64,000 bases of DNA. Source: Collinsella aerofaciens (GTDB lineage: Bacteria; Actinomycetota; Coriobacteriia; Coriobacteriales; Coriobacteriaceae). The notes under the pieces were generated by a model. It was given only the letters and a program-made list of their open reading frames with translations. It had not been told where the DNA came from and ran no database searches. Positions within the stretch are counted from its first letter, which is position 1. Each line of letters begins with the position of its first letter. This document shows, one piece after another, positions 16,152 to 23,841 of this stretch. The stretch lies in the NCBI RefSeq assembly GCF_015548375.1, contig NZ_JADMWW010000013.1, positions 1-64,000 of the forward strand, in the 5' to 3' direction. Position numbers and translations under genes: made by a program.

Positions 16152-16482
16152 CGACGAGAGGTACCGCCAGAAGCCGATGAGCAACCAGCTCGAGATATTC
16201 GGCCTCGGCGCGGACGGCGAGCAGGACATGGCGGACGCGCGCGCGTGGATAGGCGAGCACCCGCGGGCGTGGGACTTCATGGTCGAGCAGGCCACCCGCC
16301 TCAACCGCAAGGGCTACGTCTCGATCAACTACCTCATCCACATGGTGCGCAACGAGCTGCACGTCGGCGTGAAGAACGGCCTCGCGCCGAGCCTCGCCCG
16401 CATCATGGAGGCGCGCTACCCGCACCTGAGGCACGCATTCAACAAGCACCGCTCGAAATCGGACGGTTTTGTCGATGAGTAG
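16144..16482 (+). CDS. conserved phage protein of unknown function (112 aa)
   Basis: The 112-residue protein has a helical core (DARAWIGEHPRAWDFMVEQA, then KGYVSINYLIHMVRNELHVG and RIMEARYP) of a type seen in early regions of phages of Gram-positive hosts. It overlaps both neighbours by a few bases, implying coupling. No catalytic motif is visible. Confidence 0.6.
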   Translation: MRNDERYRQKPMSNQLEIFGLGADGEQDMADARAWIGEHPRAWDFMVEQATRLNRKGYVSINYLIHMVRNELHVGVKNGLAPSLARIMEARYPHLRHAFNKHRSKSDGFVDE

Positions 16483-16843
16483 GAGCAGGAGGACCGCCAA
16501 GGACGCGGGCACGAGGTTCGAGCGACTGGTCGCCGACTACCTCGCCGGGAGGCTGGGGAGCGACATCGACAGGCAGGTCAAGACCGGCTCGCACGACACG
16601 GGAGACATCCGCGGCGTGTCGATGGCCGGGCGGGGCATCGCGATCGAGTGCAAGGACTACCAGGGAAGGCACGAGCTGCCCAAGTGGCTGCGCGAGGCGG
16701 AGACCGAGCGCAGGAACCGCGGGGCCGAATACGGCGTGGTCGTCTGGAAGCGCCGCGGGACCGCCATCCCCGGCGAGCAGTTCGTGACCATGACATTGGA
16801 GACGTTCGCGGCGATGCTCGCGGGCGCAGGCAGGGAGGAATAG
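16475..16843 (+). CDS. PD-(D/E)XK nuclease, Holliday-junction-resolvase-like
   Basis: The 122-residue protein has a pattern typical of the restriction-endonuclease fold: an early acidic helix (GTRFERLVADYL), then DTGDIRGV, then IAIECKDYQG, giving Asp...Glu-x-Lys active-site residues. Its size and position before the recombination genes suggest resolution of branched DNA or processing of replication intermediates. A role as a general nuclease is also possible. The ATG at 16475 overlaps the previous stop. Confidence 0.7.
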   Translation: MSRSRRTAKDAGTRFERLVADYLAGRLGSDIDRQVKTGSHDTGDIRGVSMAGRGIAIECKDYQGRHELPKWLREAETERRNRGAEYGVVVWKRRGTAIPGEQFVTMTLETFAAMLAGAGREE

Positions 16844-16845
16844 CA

Positions 16846-17058
16846 ATGGAGAGCACAAACATACCGGTGGAGATCGAGGCCAAGTTCAAGCAGGCCACCG
16901 TTAAGGGCGGCGTCGCCGTCCTGCAGTTCGAGGTCGACACGGAGGACAGCGCGGCGTTCGAGGCCATCCGCAAGAGCGGCGAGGAGGTCTGGCTGTCCAT
17001 CCAGAGCAAGCAGCCCCAGATCCTGTTCGTGAGCCACGACGGGGAGGTGACCGAGTGA
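16846..17058 (+). CDS. small conserved phage protein (70 aa)
   Basis: Starts after GGGAGGAATAGCA. The 70-residue sequence is acidic and predicted to form beta strands (ending SIQSKQPQILFVSHDGEVTE). It lies between the nuclease and the DUF1351 gene in an early operon. Function unknown. Confidence 0.55.
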   Translation: MESTNIPVEIEAKFKQATVKGGVAVLQFEVDTEDSAAFEAIRKSGEEVWLSIQSKQPQILFVSHDGEVTE

Positions 17059-17279
17059 TGGAGGACTACAAGGGAATGTTCGCCGAGCTGGCCGACCTCG
17101 CCACGGAGGAGCAGGCGATGTTCACCATCTCGGTCATAACGAAGTCCGACGAGGCGTTCGACAAGTTCATGGACGCGCGCGAGAGGCTCGCCAAGTGGAT
17201 CGTCGAGCACGCGGTGGTCATCGACGAGGCGCTAACCGAGAGGAAGTACAACCGGATGCTCAACGAGGAGGTCAGGTAA
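17058..17279 (+). CDS. small helical phage protein (73 aa)
   Basis: The ATG overlaps the previous stop by one base. The 73-residue product is predicted to be fully helical (FAELADLATEEQAMF, then DKFMDARERLAKWIVEHAVV). Its stop overlaps the next start (TAATG). Function unknown. Confidence 0.55.
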   Translation: MEDYKGMFAELADLATEEQAMFTISVITKSDEAFDKFMDARERLAKWIVEHAVVIDEALTERKYNRMLNEEVR

Positions 17280-18172
17280 TGTCCGAGGAGAACGGGGCCG
17301 AGGAGGTCGTGGCCGAGGTCATCGAGGAGCAGGGGGCGCCCGACCTCGTCGTCACGTACTCGCCGTCCGTCATCAGCGCGAACTTCGACGCGATGGAGGA
17401 CAGCATCCGCGCGAAGGTCGCGGACTACGAGGGCGCCAAGTACGACCTGACCAAGGACGAGTCCATCAAGGAGGCCAAGAACGACCGCCTCTACCTCAAC
17501 GGCCTGAAGAAAGAGATAGAGGAGCGCCGGAAGGCCGTGAAGCGCGAGTACAACAAGCCGCTCGCCGCCTTCGAGAAGCGCTGCAAGGAGATCACGTCCA
17601 TCATCGACGGCGCGTCGGACGGCATCAAGGCGCAGCTCGACCAGGCCGAGGAGGACCGCAAGTCCCGCGCAATGGCCAAGCTCAAGGAGCACTACGAGAC
17701 GTTCGCGGAGCTGCTCGCGCCGGTCGTGCCGTACGAGCGCCTCCACGAGAAGCAGTGGCTCAACAAGGGCTTCGGCGAGGTCAAGGCGAAGAAGGCGCTC
17801 GAGGCCAAGGTCTCAGCCGTCGCGCGCGACTGGGACACGCTCAAGGCCCAGCGCGACTCCATGGCCCACTACGAGGTCGCCGAGCGCGAACTGTTCCGCA
17901 CGCTCGACCTTGGCTCGGCGCTCAACGCCGCCCGCGCCGCCGACGAGGAGGACGCCCGCATCGCCGCCATGCGCGAGGCGGTAGAGTCCAAGCCCGCGCC
18001 GCGCCCCGCGCCGAGGCGCCGGGCGGAACCCGCCGTCGCGGCGCGCCCCGAGCTGTCCTGCGCGTGGACGGTCGAGATTCCGTCCGCCACGCGCTCGCAG
18101 ATGGAGCTGCTCGCCGCGGCGCTGCGCGAGCGCGGCATCACCGGCACCATCAAGTGCAAGGGGGTGTGCTAG
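17279..18172 (+). CDS. DUF1351-family phage protein
   Basis: The 297-residue protein has the DUF1351 layout: an N-terminal segment, a long coiled coil with LNGLKKEIEERRKAVKREYN and KEITSIIDGASDGIKAQLDQ, and a C-terminal domain joined by a Pro/Ala-rich linker. DUF1351 genes usually lie next to single-strand annealing proteins, as here, so a role in recombination or replication is likely, but its biochemistry is not established. Confidence 0.78.
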   Translation: MSEENGAEEVVAEVIEEQGAPDLVVTYSPSVISANFDAMEDSIRAKVADYEGAKYDLTKDESIKEAKNDRLYLNGLKKEIEERRKAVKREYNKPLAAFEKRCKEITSIIDGASDGIKAQLDQAEEDRKSRAMAKLKEHYETFAELLAPVVPYERLHEKQWLNKGFGEVKAKKALEAKVSAVARDWDTLKAQRDSMAHYEVAERELFRTLDLGSALNAARAADEEDARIAAMREAVESKPAPRPAPRRRAEPAVAARPELSCAWTVEIPSATRSQMELLAAALRERGITGTIKCKGVC

Positions 18173-18730
18173 ATGGACGACGAGAAGATGACGCTCTCCC
18201 AGGCGATAGCCAAGGTTCAGCGCTCCGTGACCGTCCCCAAGGCGCGCTACAACGCGTTCGCGAAGTTCAGCTACCGCTCGTTCGAGGACATCGTCGCCGC
18301 GCTCAAGGAGCCCTGTAAGGAGGCGGGCGTGGCGTTCACGCTCCACGACAACATCTGCAAGGTGGGCGACCGCTACTACGTCGAGGCCACGTGCACCCTG
18401 TTCTTCGTGGACGGGCACGGCGAGAAGAAGGAGTTCAAGGCCTACGCCCGCGAGGCGGAGCACAAGAGCGGCTCCGACGACGCGCAGGTGACCGGGATGG
18501 CGTCGAGCTACGCGCGCAAGTACGCGCTTTGCGGCCTGTTCGCCATCGACGGGCAGAGCGACCCGGACGCGCTGTCGGACAAGCCCGAGAAGAAGCCGCC
18601 CGAGAGCGGCGGCTTCACGGCGAAGTGCAAGGCCTGCGGCACGGCCTACGCCTTCGAGTCGAAAGAGCAGTACGAGGAGTTCAAGAAGCATCCCGGCTGC
18701 TGCGCCACCCCGACGTGGCGCGTCCTGTAG
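18173..18730 (+). CDS. erf: ERF-family single-strand annealing protein
   Basis: The 185-residue protein matches the ERF family: YNAFAKFSYRSFEDIVAALK near 23, then GSDDAQVTGMASSYARKYALCGLFAID near 98. It anneals complementary single strands in phage recombination. The C-terminus adds a zinc-ribbon-like CKAC...CC segment (residues about 150-180) not present in the minimal family, perhaps for DNA or partner binding. It abuts DUF1351, and an SSB gene follows, forming a recombination module without an obvious exonuclease partner. Confidence 0.85.
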   Translation: MDDEKMTLSQAIAKVQRSVTVPKARYNAFAKFSYRSFEDIVAALKEPCKEAGVAFTLHDNICKVGDRYYVEATCTLFFVDGHGEKKEFKAYAREAEHKSGSDDAQVTGMASSYARKYALCGLFAIDGQSDPDALSDKPEKKPPESGGFTAKCKACGTAYAFESKEQYEEFKKHPGCCATPTWRVL

Positions 18731-18733
18731 GCC

Positions 18734-19081
18734 ATGCAGGACATGTACGCGCAGCGCGAGGAGCTGTTCGAGCGCCTCATGGCGGAGCTGGACACGCTCA
18801 GGCGGACCGGCCAGCAGTACGCCGAGAACGAGGCGGACTACCGCAAGGCGCTGCGCATCGCCATCCTCGAGGAGCGCTCCAAGGGCACGCCGGTGACTAT
18901 CATCGGCGACCTGTGCCGGGGGCGCGAGGAGATAGCCGAGAAGAAGCAGCTGCGCGACTGCGCCGAAGCCCTCTACAAGGCATCGAGCGAGGCGATCATG
19001 GCGCTGAAGCTGCGAATCAAGACAGTAGACGCCGACATCCAGAGGACATGGACGAGCGGCGGAGAGGAGACATACAGATGA
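18734..19081 (+). CDS. helical phage protein of unknown function (115 aa)
   Basis: Lies between the annealase and SSB genes; its stop overlaps the SSB start (ATGA). The product is almost all helix and charged, likely coiled coil (YAQREELFERLMAELDTLRR). Position suggests an accessory recombination or replication role. No motif is recognised. Confidence 0.6.
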   Translation: MQDMYAQREELFERLMAELDTLRRTGQQYAENEADYRKALRIAILEERSKGTPVTIIGDLCRGREEIAEKKQLRDCAEALYKASSEAIMALKLRIKTVDADIQRTWTSGGEETYR

Positions 19082-19674
19082 GCATCAACAGAGTGGTCGT
19101 GTCGGGCAATTTGACCCGAGACCCCGAGCTGCGCGTCACGCCGGGCGGCACGCAGGTGCTGGGCTTCGGCGTCGCGGTCAACGACCGCCGCCGCAACCAG
19201 CAGACGGGGGAGTGGGAGGACTACCCCAATTTCATCGACTGCACCATGTTCGGCAACCGCGCCGAGGCGCTCTCGCGCATCCTGCGCAAGGGCATGAAGG
19301 TCGCCATCGAGGGGAAGCTTCGCTACAGCTCCTGGGAGGACAAGAACGGGGGCGGCAGGCGATCGAAGGTCGAGATCATCCCCGACGAGGTCGTCCTCAT
19401 GAGCCAGAACCCCAACGGGCAGCAGGCGCCTCAGCAGTACGCGCCGCAGGGCTACCAGCAGCAGGCGTACCCGCCCCGACAGGCGCCGCAGCCCGCGCCG
19501 CAGGCGTACGCCCCGCATCCGGCGCCCCAGCAGCCCGCGCCGCAGTGGAACGCCCAGCAGGCCTACCAGCAGGCCCCGCAGGCGGTACCGCAACCGGCAC
19601 CGCAGCAGGCAGCGCCGCAGCCGGCACCCGCCCAGCAGCAGCTGGACGTGTACGACGAGGACATCCCGTTCTGA
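19078..19674 (+). CDS. ssb: phage single-stranded DNA-binding protein
   Basis: The 198-residue protein has an OB fold (VVVSGNLTRDPELRVTPGG, then NFIDCTMFGNRAEAL) in residues 1-110, a long Gln/Pro/Ala linker, and the acidic tip DEDIPF that binds partner proteins in SSBs. It protects single-stranded DNA and recruits host or phage repair proteins. The linker is nearly all Q, P, A and Y, which is usual for SSBs of high-GC bacteria. Confidence 0.95.
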   Translation: MSINRVVVSGNLTRDPELRVTPGGTQVLGFGVAVNDRRRNQQTGEWEDYPNFIDCTMFGNRAEALSRILRKGMKVAIEGKLRYSSWEDKNGGGRRSKVEIIPDEVVLMSQNPNGQQAPQQYAPQGYQQQAYPPRQAPQPAPQAYAPHPAPQQPAPQWNAQQAYQQAPQAVPQPAPQQAAPQPAPAQQQLDVYDEDIPF

Positions 19675-19784
19675 TGGGGCGCTTACCCGACACCATCCGT
19701 GACCACTGGGAGGCGGCCCTTTTCGCCGCCTCCTTCTCCTCGGGTTTCCTGTTCTTCTCTTCGCTTCTTTGGGGGTGGTTCTGA
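19674..19784 (+). CDS. small hydrophobic peptide (36 aa)
   Basis: Start and stop both overlap neighbours in TGATG junctions (SSB stop, next gene start), a strong sign of coupled translation. The C-terminal half is hydrophobic (AALFAASFSSGFLFFSSLLW), so it may be membrane-inserted, or it may exist only to couple translation. Function unknown. Confidence 0.5.
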   Translation: MGRLPDTIRDHWEAALFAASFSSGFLFFSSLLWGWF

Positions 19785-20653
19785 TGGCAAGCAAGTTCAC
19801 GTGGTTCCCGAAGCTCACCGCCGCCCTCGAGCGCGTGCCGGAGGGGCCGCGCGGGGAGCTGTGCTGGGCCATCATCCAGTACGGCACCAACGGCATCGAG
19901 CCGGAGTTCGCCGACTGGGCGCTCAGTGCCGTGTTCGAGAGCCTCCGCGAGGACATCGACAACAGCCTCGCCGCCCGCAACAAGAACAAGGGCGGCAGGC
20001 CGCCGAAGTCCAGTAAGGCCGAAACGGGGGTTTCGGAGGATGCGGAAACCTCGGAAACGGGGGTTTCGGAAAACGGAAACGGGGGTTTCGAGGTTTCGGA
20101 AACTACCGAAACGGGGGTTTCGGAACCTGAAAACCCCTCCTTATATACCAATCCATACCAGTCCATACCAAGCCAGGCCATTCCAGTGCAGGGCAGTGCG
20201 GACGCGTGCGCCGCGCCCGAGGGCTTCGAGCCGCCGACCGCCGAGGAGGTCGCCGCGTACTTCGGGGTCAACTGCCTCAACGGCGACCCGCAGGCGTTCT
20301 TCGACTTCTACGCGTCTCAGGGCTGGCGCAAGTCGAACGGTATGCCTATCTCGGACTGGCAGCCGCAGGCCCGGCAGTGGCACCGCCGCCAGCGCGAGCT
20401 CGACGCCGAGGCCCGCAGCCGCGGCAAGCCCACCGCCTCGGAGGTCGAGGCCGCGACGTTCAGGCCGACCAGGACGCCCGAGGAGGCACTGGCCGAGCAG
20501 GAGCGAAGGTGGGCGTCCGAGCACCCGGGCATCGACCCGGCCAAGGTCGAGGCCCCGCGGGGCACGACCGCGGGCAGGGCGGAGTTCGGGCTATACCAGG
20601 ACGCGCGGAGGCTGCTGGCCGCACGCGCCGCGTGCGAGGGGAGACCCCGATGA
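19784..20653 (+). CDS. phage replication initiator-like protein (DUF6291-like) containing the putative origin
   Basis: The 289-residue protein begins MASKFTWFPKLTAALERVPE and GELCWAIIQYGTNGIEPEF, resembling DUF6291/replisome-organiser N-domains. A central low-complexity part (residues 79-118, ETGVSE repeats) follows. Then comes a domain with AAYFGVNCLNGDPQAFFDFY and GMPISDWQPQARQW, seen in phage replication proteins. It probably binds the four repeats in its own gene and recruits host helicase, as lambda O does. No helicase or loader gene was found nearby. Confidence 0.65.
   Translation: MASKFTWFPKLTAALERVPEGPRGELCWAIIQYGTNGIEPEFADWALSAVFESLREDIDNSLAARNKNKGGRPPKSSKAETGVSEDAETSETGVSENGNGGFEVSETTETGVSEPENPSLYTNPYQSIPSQAIPVQGSADACAAPEGFEPPTAEEVAAYFGVNCLNGDPQAFFDFYASQGWRKSNGMPISDWQPQARQWHRRQRELDAEARSRGKPTASEVEAATFRPTRTPEEALAEQERRWASEHPGIDPAKVEAPRGTTAGRAEFGLYQDARRLLAARAACEGRPR
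20021..20122. repeat. four iteron-like palindromic repeats, putative phage replication origin
   Basis: GAAACGGGGGTTTCG occurs at 20021-20035, 20054-20068, 20076-20090 and 20108-20122. Each is a palindrome (GAAAC/GTTTC around a G-run). Start-to-start spacings are 33, 22 and 32, close to whole helical turns, putting the sites on one face. Copies 1, 2 and 4 read ETGVS in the host gene but copy 3 is in another frame (reads NGGF), so the DNA, not the protein, seems conserved. An A/T-richer stretch with three ATACCA repeats follows at 20138-20163. Confidence 0.65.
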
Positions 20654-21102
20654 CGGTCGACGCGGGAGTCCTCAGGGGCTGGTCCAAGGAGCGCGCCGAG
20701 CTGTACGGCAAGCCGCACCTCGGGGCGAGGTACACGCACGACACGGCATACGAGCCGACGCAGGCCCGGTGCGCGGTGTGCGGCAGGCGCGCCTCCAACT
20801 GCCACCACGTCGCCCGCAGGTCGTGGGGAAAGACGTTCAGGCTCGTCACGCTAAACGGGGTGTGGGAGCTGCGCAGCCCGCTGTTCGCCCTGTGCGGCTC
20901 CGGCACGACCGGGTGCCACGGGAAGTTCCACGACGGCGGCCTCAGGGCCGAGTGGGTATGGCGCACCGGGGCGGCCGAGGAGGCATGGTGGTCCGGCACG
21001 CTGCTCAGGGAGTATCCGCCGCACAGCCCCGACCTCTACGAGTTCGGCTACTGGGCCATCACCGACCGTTACGGAAACGAGATCATCCGAGAGGTGAAAT
21101 GA
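20650..21102 (+). CDS. HNH-like zinc endonuclease/recombination protein
   Basis: The 150-residue protein has CAVCGRRASNCHHVARR (zinc pair plus His-His) and later CGSGTTGCHGKFHDGG, the layout of HNH-type nucleases with a second zinc pair (Cys...Cys/His). The C-terminal part is aromatic-rich. It overlaps the replication gene (ATGA). It may nick or cut DNA in phage replication or recombination. A non-catalytic zinc protein is possible because the final catalytic His cannot be assigned with certainty. Confidence 0.65.
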   Translation: MTVDAGVLRGWSKERAELYGKPHLGARYTHDTAYEPTQARCAVCGRRASNCHHVARRSWGKTFRLVTLNGVWELRSPLFALCGSGTTGCHGKFHDGGLRAEWVWRTGAAEEAWWSGTLLREYPPHSPDLYEFGYWAITDRYGNEIIREVK

Positions 21103-21509
21103 CGATGGAGATCACCAACTGCGAGCAGTACGTGCTCGCCGAGCTTGACTGCGAGCAGCGCCGCAACGAGCGCCTCGCGGCCGAGAACAACAAGCTGTCC
21201 GAGCAGCTCGACGCCATGACAAAGAGGGCGAACGGCTACAGCCGGATCATCAACCGCCCCAAGACGCCCATCGAGGCGCTGGCCGACAAGGTCATGCGCG
21301 AGGAGATGCTGACCCGCTTCACCTACGCCGAGGTCACGGACGTCAAGAGCGCGTTCAGCGGAAGGCTGCTCGACTTCGACGAATGGTGCCACGATGCGAT
21401 GCGATATGTGGCGCTGGCGGACGACGTCGGCGAGGAGGAGTTCACCCGGTTCATGCACCGGGACCTCAAGAAGATCTACGACGAGAAGGTGGCCGGATGT
21501 TCCAAGTAG
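21099..21509 (+). CDS. phage protein of unknown function (136 aa)
   Basis: The ATG at 21099 overlaps the previous stop and GAGAGGTGA precedes it. The product has an N-terminal coiled coil (AENNKLSEQLDAMTKRANGY) and an acidic helical C-terminal part. No motif is recognised. Confidence 0.55.
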   Translation: MTMEITNCEQYVLAELDCEQRRNERLAAENNKLSEQLDAMTKRANGYSRIINRPKTPIEALADKVMREEMLTRFTYAEVTDVKSAFSGRLLDFDEWCHDAMRYVALADDVGEEEFTRFMHRDLKKIYDEKVAGCSK

Positions 21510-21546
21510 GGGCCGCCGCCCACGGCAGGGGCGAAGGGGCAGGCCG

Positions 21547-21957
21547 ATGAATGACGAGAGGGCCGTCGCCGCGGCCATCCACGCCGGGCTCCGGAGCGAC
21601 GACGTGACCGACCTCTACACGGGCGACTGCAGGGGCTGCGGCGAGTGCTGCTCGCGCTTCCTGCCCGTGAGCCCGTTCGACCGGGTGCGCCTCGAGGCGT
21701 ACGTGCGCCGGAACGGAATCGAGCCCGCCGAGCCCAGGGCGGAGTGCGACCTGCTGTGCCCGTACCTGACGGAGGGGCGCGAGTGCGCGGTCTACGCCGC
21801 TAGGCCCGAGATCTGCCGGGCGTACCGGTGCGACAGGCACAAGAGGGGCGAGCTCGGCATGTTCTTCGGCGCGGAGTGCGCCGAGGTGACCGACATGCGC
21901 GAGCTCGCGGAGGCGATGGCCCGCGACGTCTACAGGAAGGAGCAGGGGAATGGCTAG
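21547..21957 (+). CDS. YkgJ-family cysteine cluster protein
   Basis: The 136-residue protein has CRGCGECCSRF, CDLLCPYL, ECAVYAARPEICRAYRC, the Cys pattern of the YkgJ/UPF0153 family thought to bind a metal or iron-sulfur cluster. Its role in phages is unknown. The following two genes are also Cys-rich, making a small cluster of metal-binding proteins. Its stop overlaps the next start. Confidence 0.75.
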   Translation: MNDERAVAAAIHAGLRSDDVTDLYTGDCRGCGECCSRFLPVSPFDRVRLEAYVRRNGIEPAEPRAECDLLCPYLTEGRECAVYAARPEICRAYRCDRHKRGELGMFFGAECAEVTDMRELAEAMARDVYRKEQGNG

Positions 21958-22174
21958 GAACGTCTACGGCGGCTACTGCCGCGAGTGCGCCAGGTGGACG
22001 CCTCCCGGGTTCGGGCACTTCGAGCGCTACCGCGGCGGCTGGCGCGTCCACTGCGTCGAGTGCGCGAGCGGGCGGAAGCTGCCGCCCGAGGGAGACCAGG
22101 CGGCGCAGGACATGCGGCGCCACGTAAGGAACATGGTGAACGACGGAAGGTACGGGAAGAGGGGATACAGATGA
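21950..22174 (+). CDS. small zinc-binding protein (74 aa)
   Basis: Has CRECARW and CVECASG, two Cys pairs 25 residues apart that suggest a zinc finger, followed by a basic tail. It overlaps genes on both sides by a few bases. Function unknown. Confidence 0.6.
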   Translation: MARNVYGGYCRECARWTPPGFGHFERYRGGWRVHCVECASGRKLPPEGDQAAQDMRRHVRNMVNDGRYGKRGYR

Positions 22175-22368
22175 CGGGGAACGAGAGGCCGAACATCTAT
22201 GCGGACGGACTCCGGGAGGAGCGCTGTGAGAACTGTCTGCACTGCTGCGCGACGGTGCTGCGCACCGTCCACGGCGTGGAGCGCACCGAGTACGAGTGCG
22301 GGCGGCGCCCGGAGTTCGTGCACCGCACGCAGGGGCTCGCCAGGTGCAACTACTGGGAGTCGCGATGA
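22171..22368 (+). CDS. small cysteine-rich protein (65 aa)
   Basis: The ATG overlaps the previous stop (ATGA). It carries CENCLHCC, then YECGRRPEF and CNYWES, resembling a shortened cysteine-cluster protein like its neighbours. Function unknown. Confidence 0.55.
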   Translation: MTGNERPNIYADGLREERCENCLHCCATVLRTVHGVERTEYECGRRPEFVHRTQGLARCNYWESR

Positions 22369-22475
22369 GCGTATGGGATGAGCTCGGCCGCGAGCAAGAC
22401 ATGGCCGCGGCGAGGGCCGTCGGCTACCTCGAGGGCATGTACGACGTGGCCGTCGTCAGGAAGAGGGTGGCGTAG
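22365..22475 (+). CDS. small unknown protein (36 aa)
   Basis: Start overlaps the previous stop (ATGA) and the stop directly abuts the methyltransferase start (TAGATG). The 36 residues are helical and charged (MSVWDELGREQDMAAARAVG). Likely a real coupled gene; function unknown. Confidence 0.5.
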   Translation: MSVWDELGREQDMAAARAVGYLEGMYDVAVVRKRVA

Positions 22476-23117
22476 ATGCGAGTTCTTATCGCCTGCGAGG
22501 AGTCGCAGCGCGTGGCGCTTGAGTTCCGGAAGATGGGGCACGAGGCTTACAGCTGCGACCTTGAGGAAGCGGGGGGGGGTCACGACCTCATGCACCTCAA
22601 CGTCGACGCTCTCCAGATGCTCAAGCTCAGGTGGGACCTGGTGATCGCGCACCCGCCATGCACGTATCTCACCGTCACCGGCAACCGCTGGTTCGACGAG
22701 GGGAAGTACGGCGACAGAGCGCGCGAGCGCAAGGCTAACCGTGAGGCCGCCGTCGAGTTCTTCATGGCGTTCGCCAAGTGCGATGCGCCGCACGTCGCAA
22801 TCGAGAACCCCGTCGGCTGTATGAGCACAAGATGGCGCAAACCGGACCAAATCGTGCAGCCGTACATGTTCGGCGACCCGTTCGAAAAGAAGACGTGCCT
22901 GTGGCTGAAGGGGCTCGAGCCGCTCAAGCCGACTGATGAGGTCGAGCCTGAGCCGCGCAAGGTCTTCAAGTCAGGCAACTCCATGCCGGCATGGTACGCG
23001 GACGCCTGGCATCTGCCGCCACACGAACGCGCCAAGGTTCGCAGCCGCACGCTCCCGGGCATCGCAAAGGCGATGGCCAACCAGTGGTGCGAGCAGATCG
23101 GGATGGAGGGCGTATAA
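22476..23117 (+). CDS. cytosine DNA methyltransferase-like protein
   Basis: The 213-residue protein begins MRVLIACEESQRVALEFRKM (SAM-binding motif I region), has AHPPCTYLTVTG (motif IV with the Pro-Cys nucleophile) and IENPVG (motif VI), as in C5-cytosine methyltransferases. It is shorter than a full enzyme, with a reduced target-recognition part, like many phage members. It may protect phage DNA from host restriction. A run of nine G at 22571-22579 early in the gene encodes Gly-Gly-Gly and could change frame by slippage. Confidence 0.7.
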   Translation: MRVLIACEESQRVALEFRKMGHEAYSCDLEEAGGGHDLMHLNVDALQMLKLRWDLVIAHPPCTYLTVTGNRWFDEGKYGDRARERKANREAAVEFFMAFAKCDAPHVAIENPVGCMSTRWRKPDQIVQPYMFGDPFEKKTCLWLKGLEPLKPTDEVEPEPRKVFKSGNSMPAWYADAWHLPPHERAKVRSRTLPGIAKAMANQWCEQIGMEGV

Positions 23118-23136
23118 CGCCAGATAAGGAGGAATG

Positions 23137-23526
23137 ATGATTCAACTGCCAAAGGATGCCGACGGTCGAGAGATTCCGCTAGATACCAAGGTGCTGTACG
23201 GCAGCGGCGGCACGGCCCGAAACATCGTGTACTGGGTGTACACGGTCGATTCCGACCTCGAGAAAGAGTGGGGGAACTGCTGGCGCGCGGTCACGGACGC
23301 GGGCAGGAAACTCGACGCCGAGCTCATGTACCTCACCGAACCCGACAGCTGGGAGAAGCTGGAAGAGGACTTGGACAAATGCGTCGCAGAAGGCACCGCT
23401 TGCACGTACTTCAGCAAGGATGGAACCTGTCAAAGTTGTTCTCTCAGCAATATAACAACTGGTTGCTCTCCGAAAGTGATTGAGGACATCGTATCCCGCA
23501 TCCGCAAGCTGAGGGGTGAGGCCTGA
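23137..23526 (+). CDS. phage protein of unknown function with C-terminal Cys cluster (129 aa)
   Basis: The ATG at 23137 has AAGGAGG 4 bases upstream; the ATG at 23134 is too close. The N-terminal half ([20 protein letters not shown]) resembles a small beta domain common in phage accessory proteins. The C-terminal half has [14 protein letters not shown] and helix. Function unknown. Confidence 0.6.
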   Translation: MIQLPKDADGREIPLDTKVLYGSGGTARNIVYWVYTVDSDLEKEWGNCWRAVTDAGRKLDAELMYLTEPDSWEKLEEDLDKCVAEGTACTYFSKDGTCQSCSLSNITTGCSPKVIEDIVSRIRKLRGEA

Positions 23527-23795
23527 TGGCGACGCACAGGCTCAAGATTCAAGAGCAATACGCCGACGCCGTCCTGAACGGCACCAAGACGTTCGAGATT
23601 CGCAAGAACGACCGGGGTTACAAGGTCGGCGATGAGATCGTATTCGACGTTGTCACGAACGAAGGCTACGCCGTCGGGGAAGCAGCCAGGCATCCGCTCA
23701 ACGGTGAAGTCTACCGAATCGACTACATCCTCGACGACTTCGAGGGCCTTGCCCAGAAATACGTGGCGCTGGCCATATCCAAGGTGGACGAATGA
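23526..23795 (+). CDS. DUF3850/ASCH-like protein
   Basis: The 89-residue protein has [40 protein letters not shown] and the ending [20 protein letters not shown], which match DUF3850, a PUA/ASCH-like fold that may bind RNA or modified nucleotides. Such proteins are frequent in phage accessory regions. It is coupled to its upstream neighbour (TGATG). Confidence 0.78.
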   Translation: MATHRLKIQEQYADAVLNGTKTFEIRKNDRGYKVGDEIVFDVVTNEGYAVGEAARHPLNGEVYRIDYILDDFEGLAQKYVALAISKVDE

Positions 23796-23839
23796 TTACC
23801 GATGAAAAGCGCCGCGAGGCGGCGGCGAAGGAGGTATAG
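23792..23839 (+). pseudogene. 15-codon remnant of a paralogous small-gene family
   Basis: ATG overlaps the DUF3850 stop and the frame ends after [15 protein letters not shown]. This matches the first residues of the genes at 24338, 24531 and 25154 (SDEQRREAAASLR type). It may be a truncated copy or an upstream coupling peptide for the next gene, whose ribosome-binding site GAAGGAGG lies at its end. Confidence 0.45.
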
Positions 23840-23841
23840 CC

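Noticed and set aside
19418-19640. Gln/Pro/Ala codon repeats in ssb as a tandem repeat locus
   Set aside because: The repeats are imperfect and simply encode the flexible linker usual in SSB proteins of high-GC bacteria.
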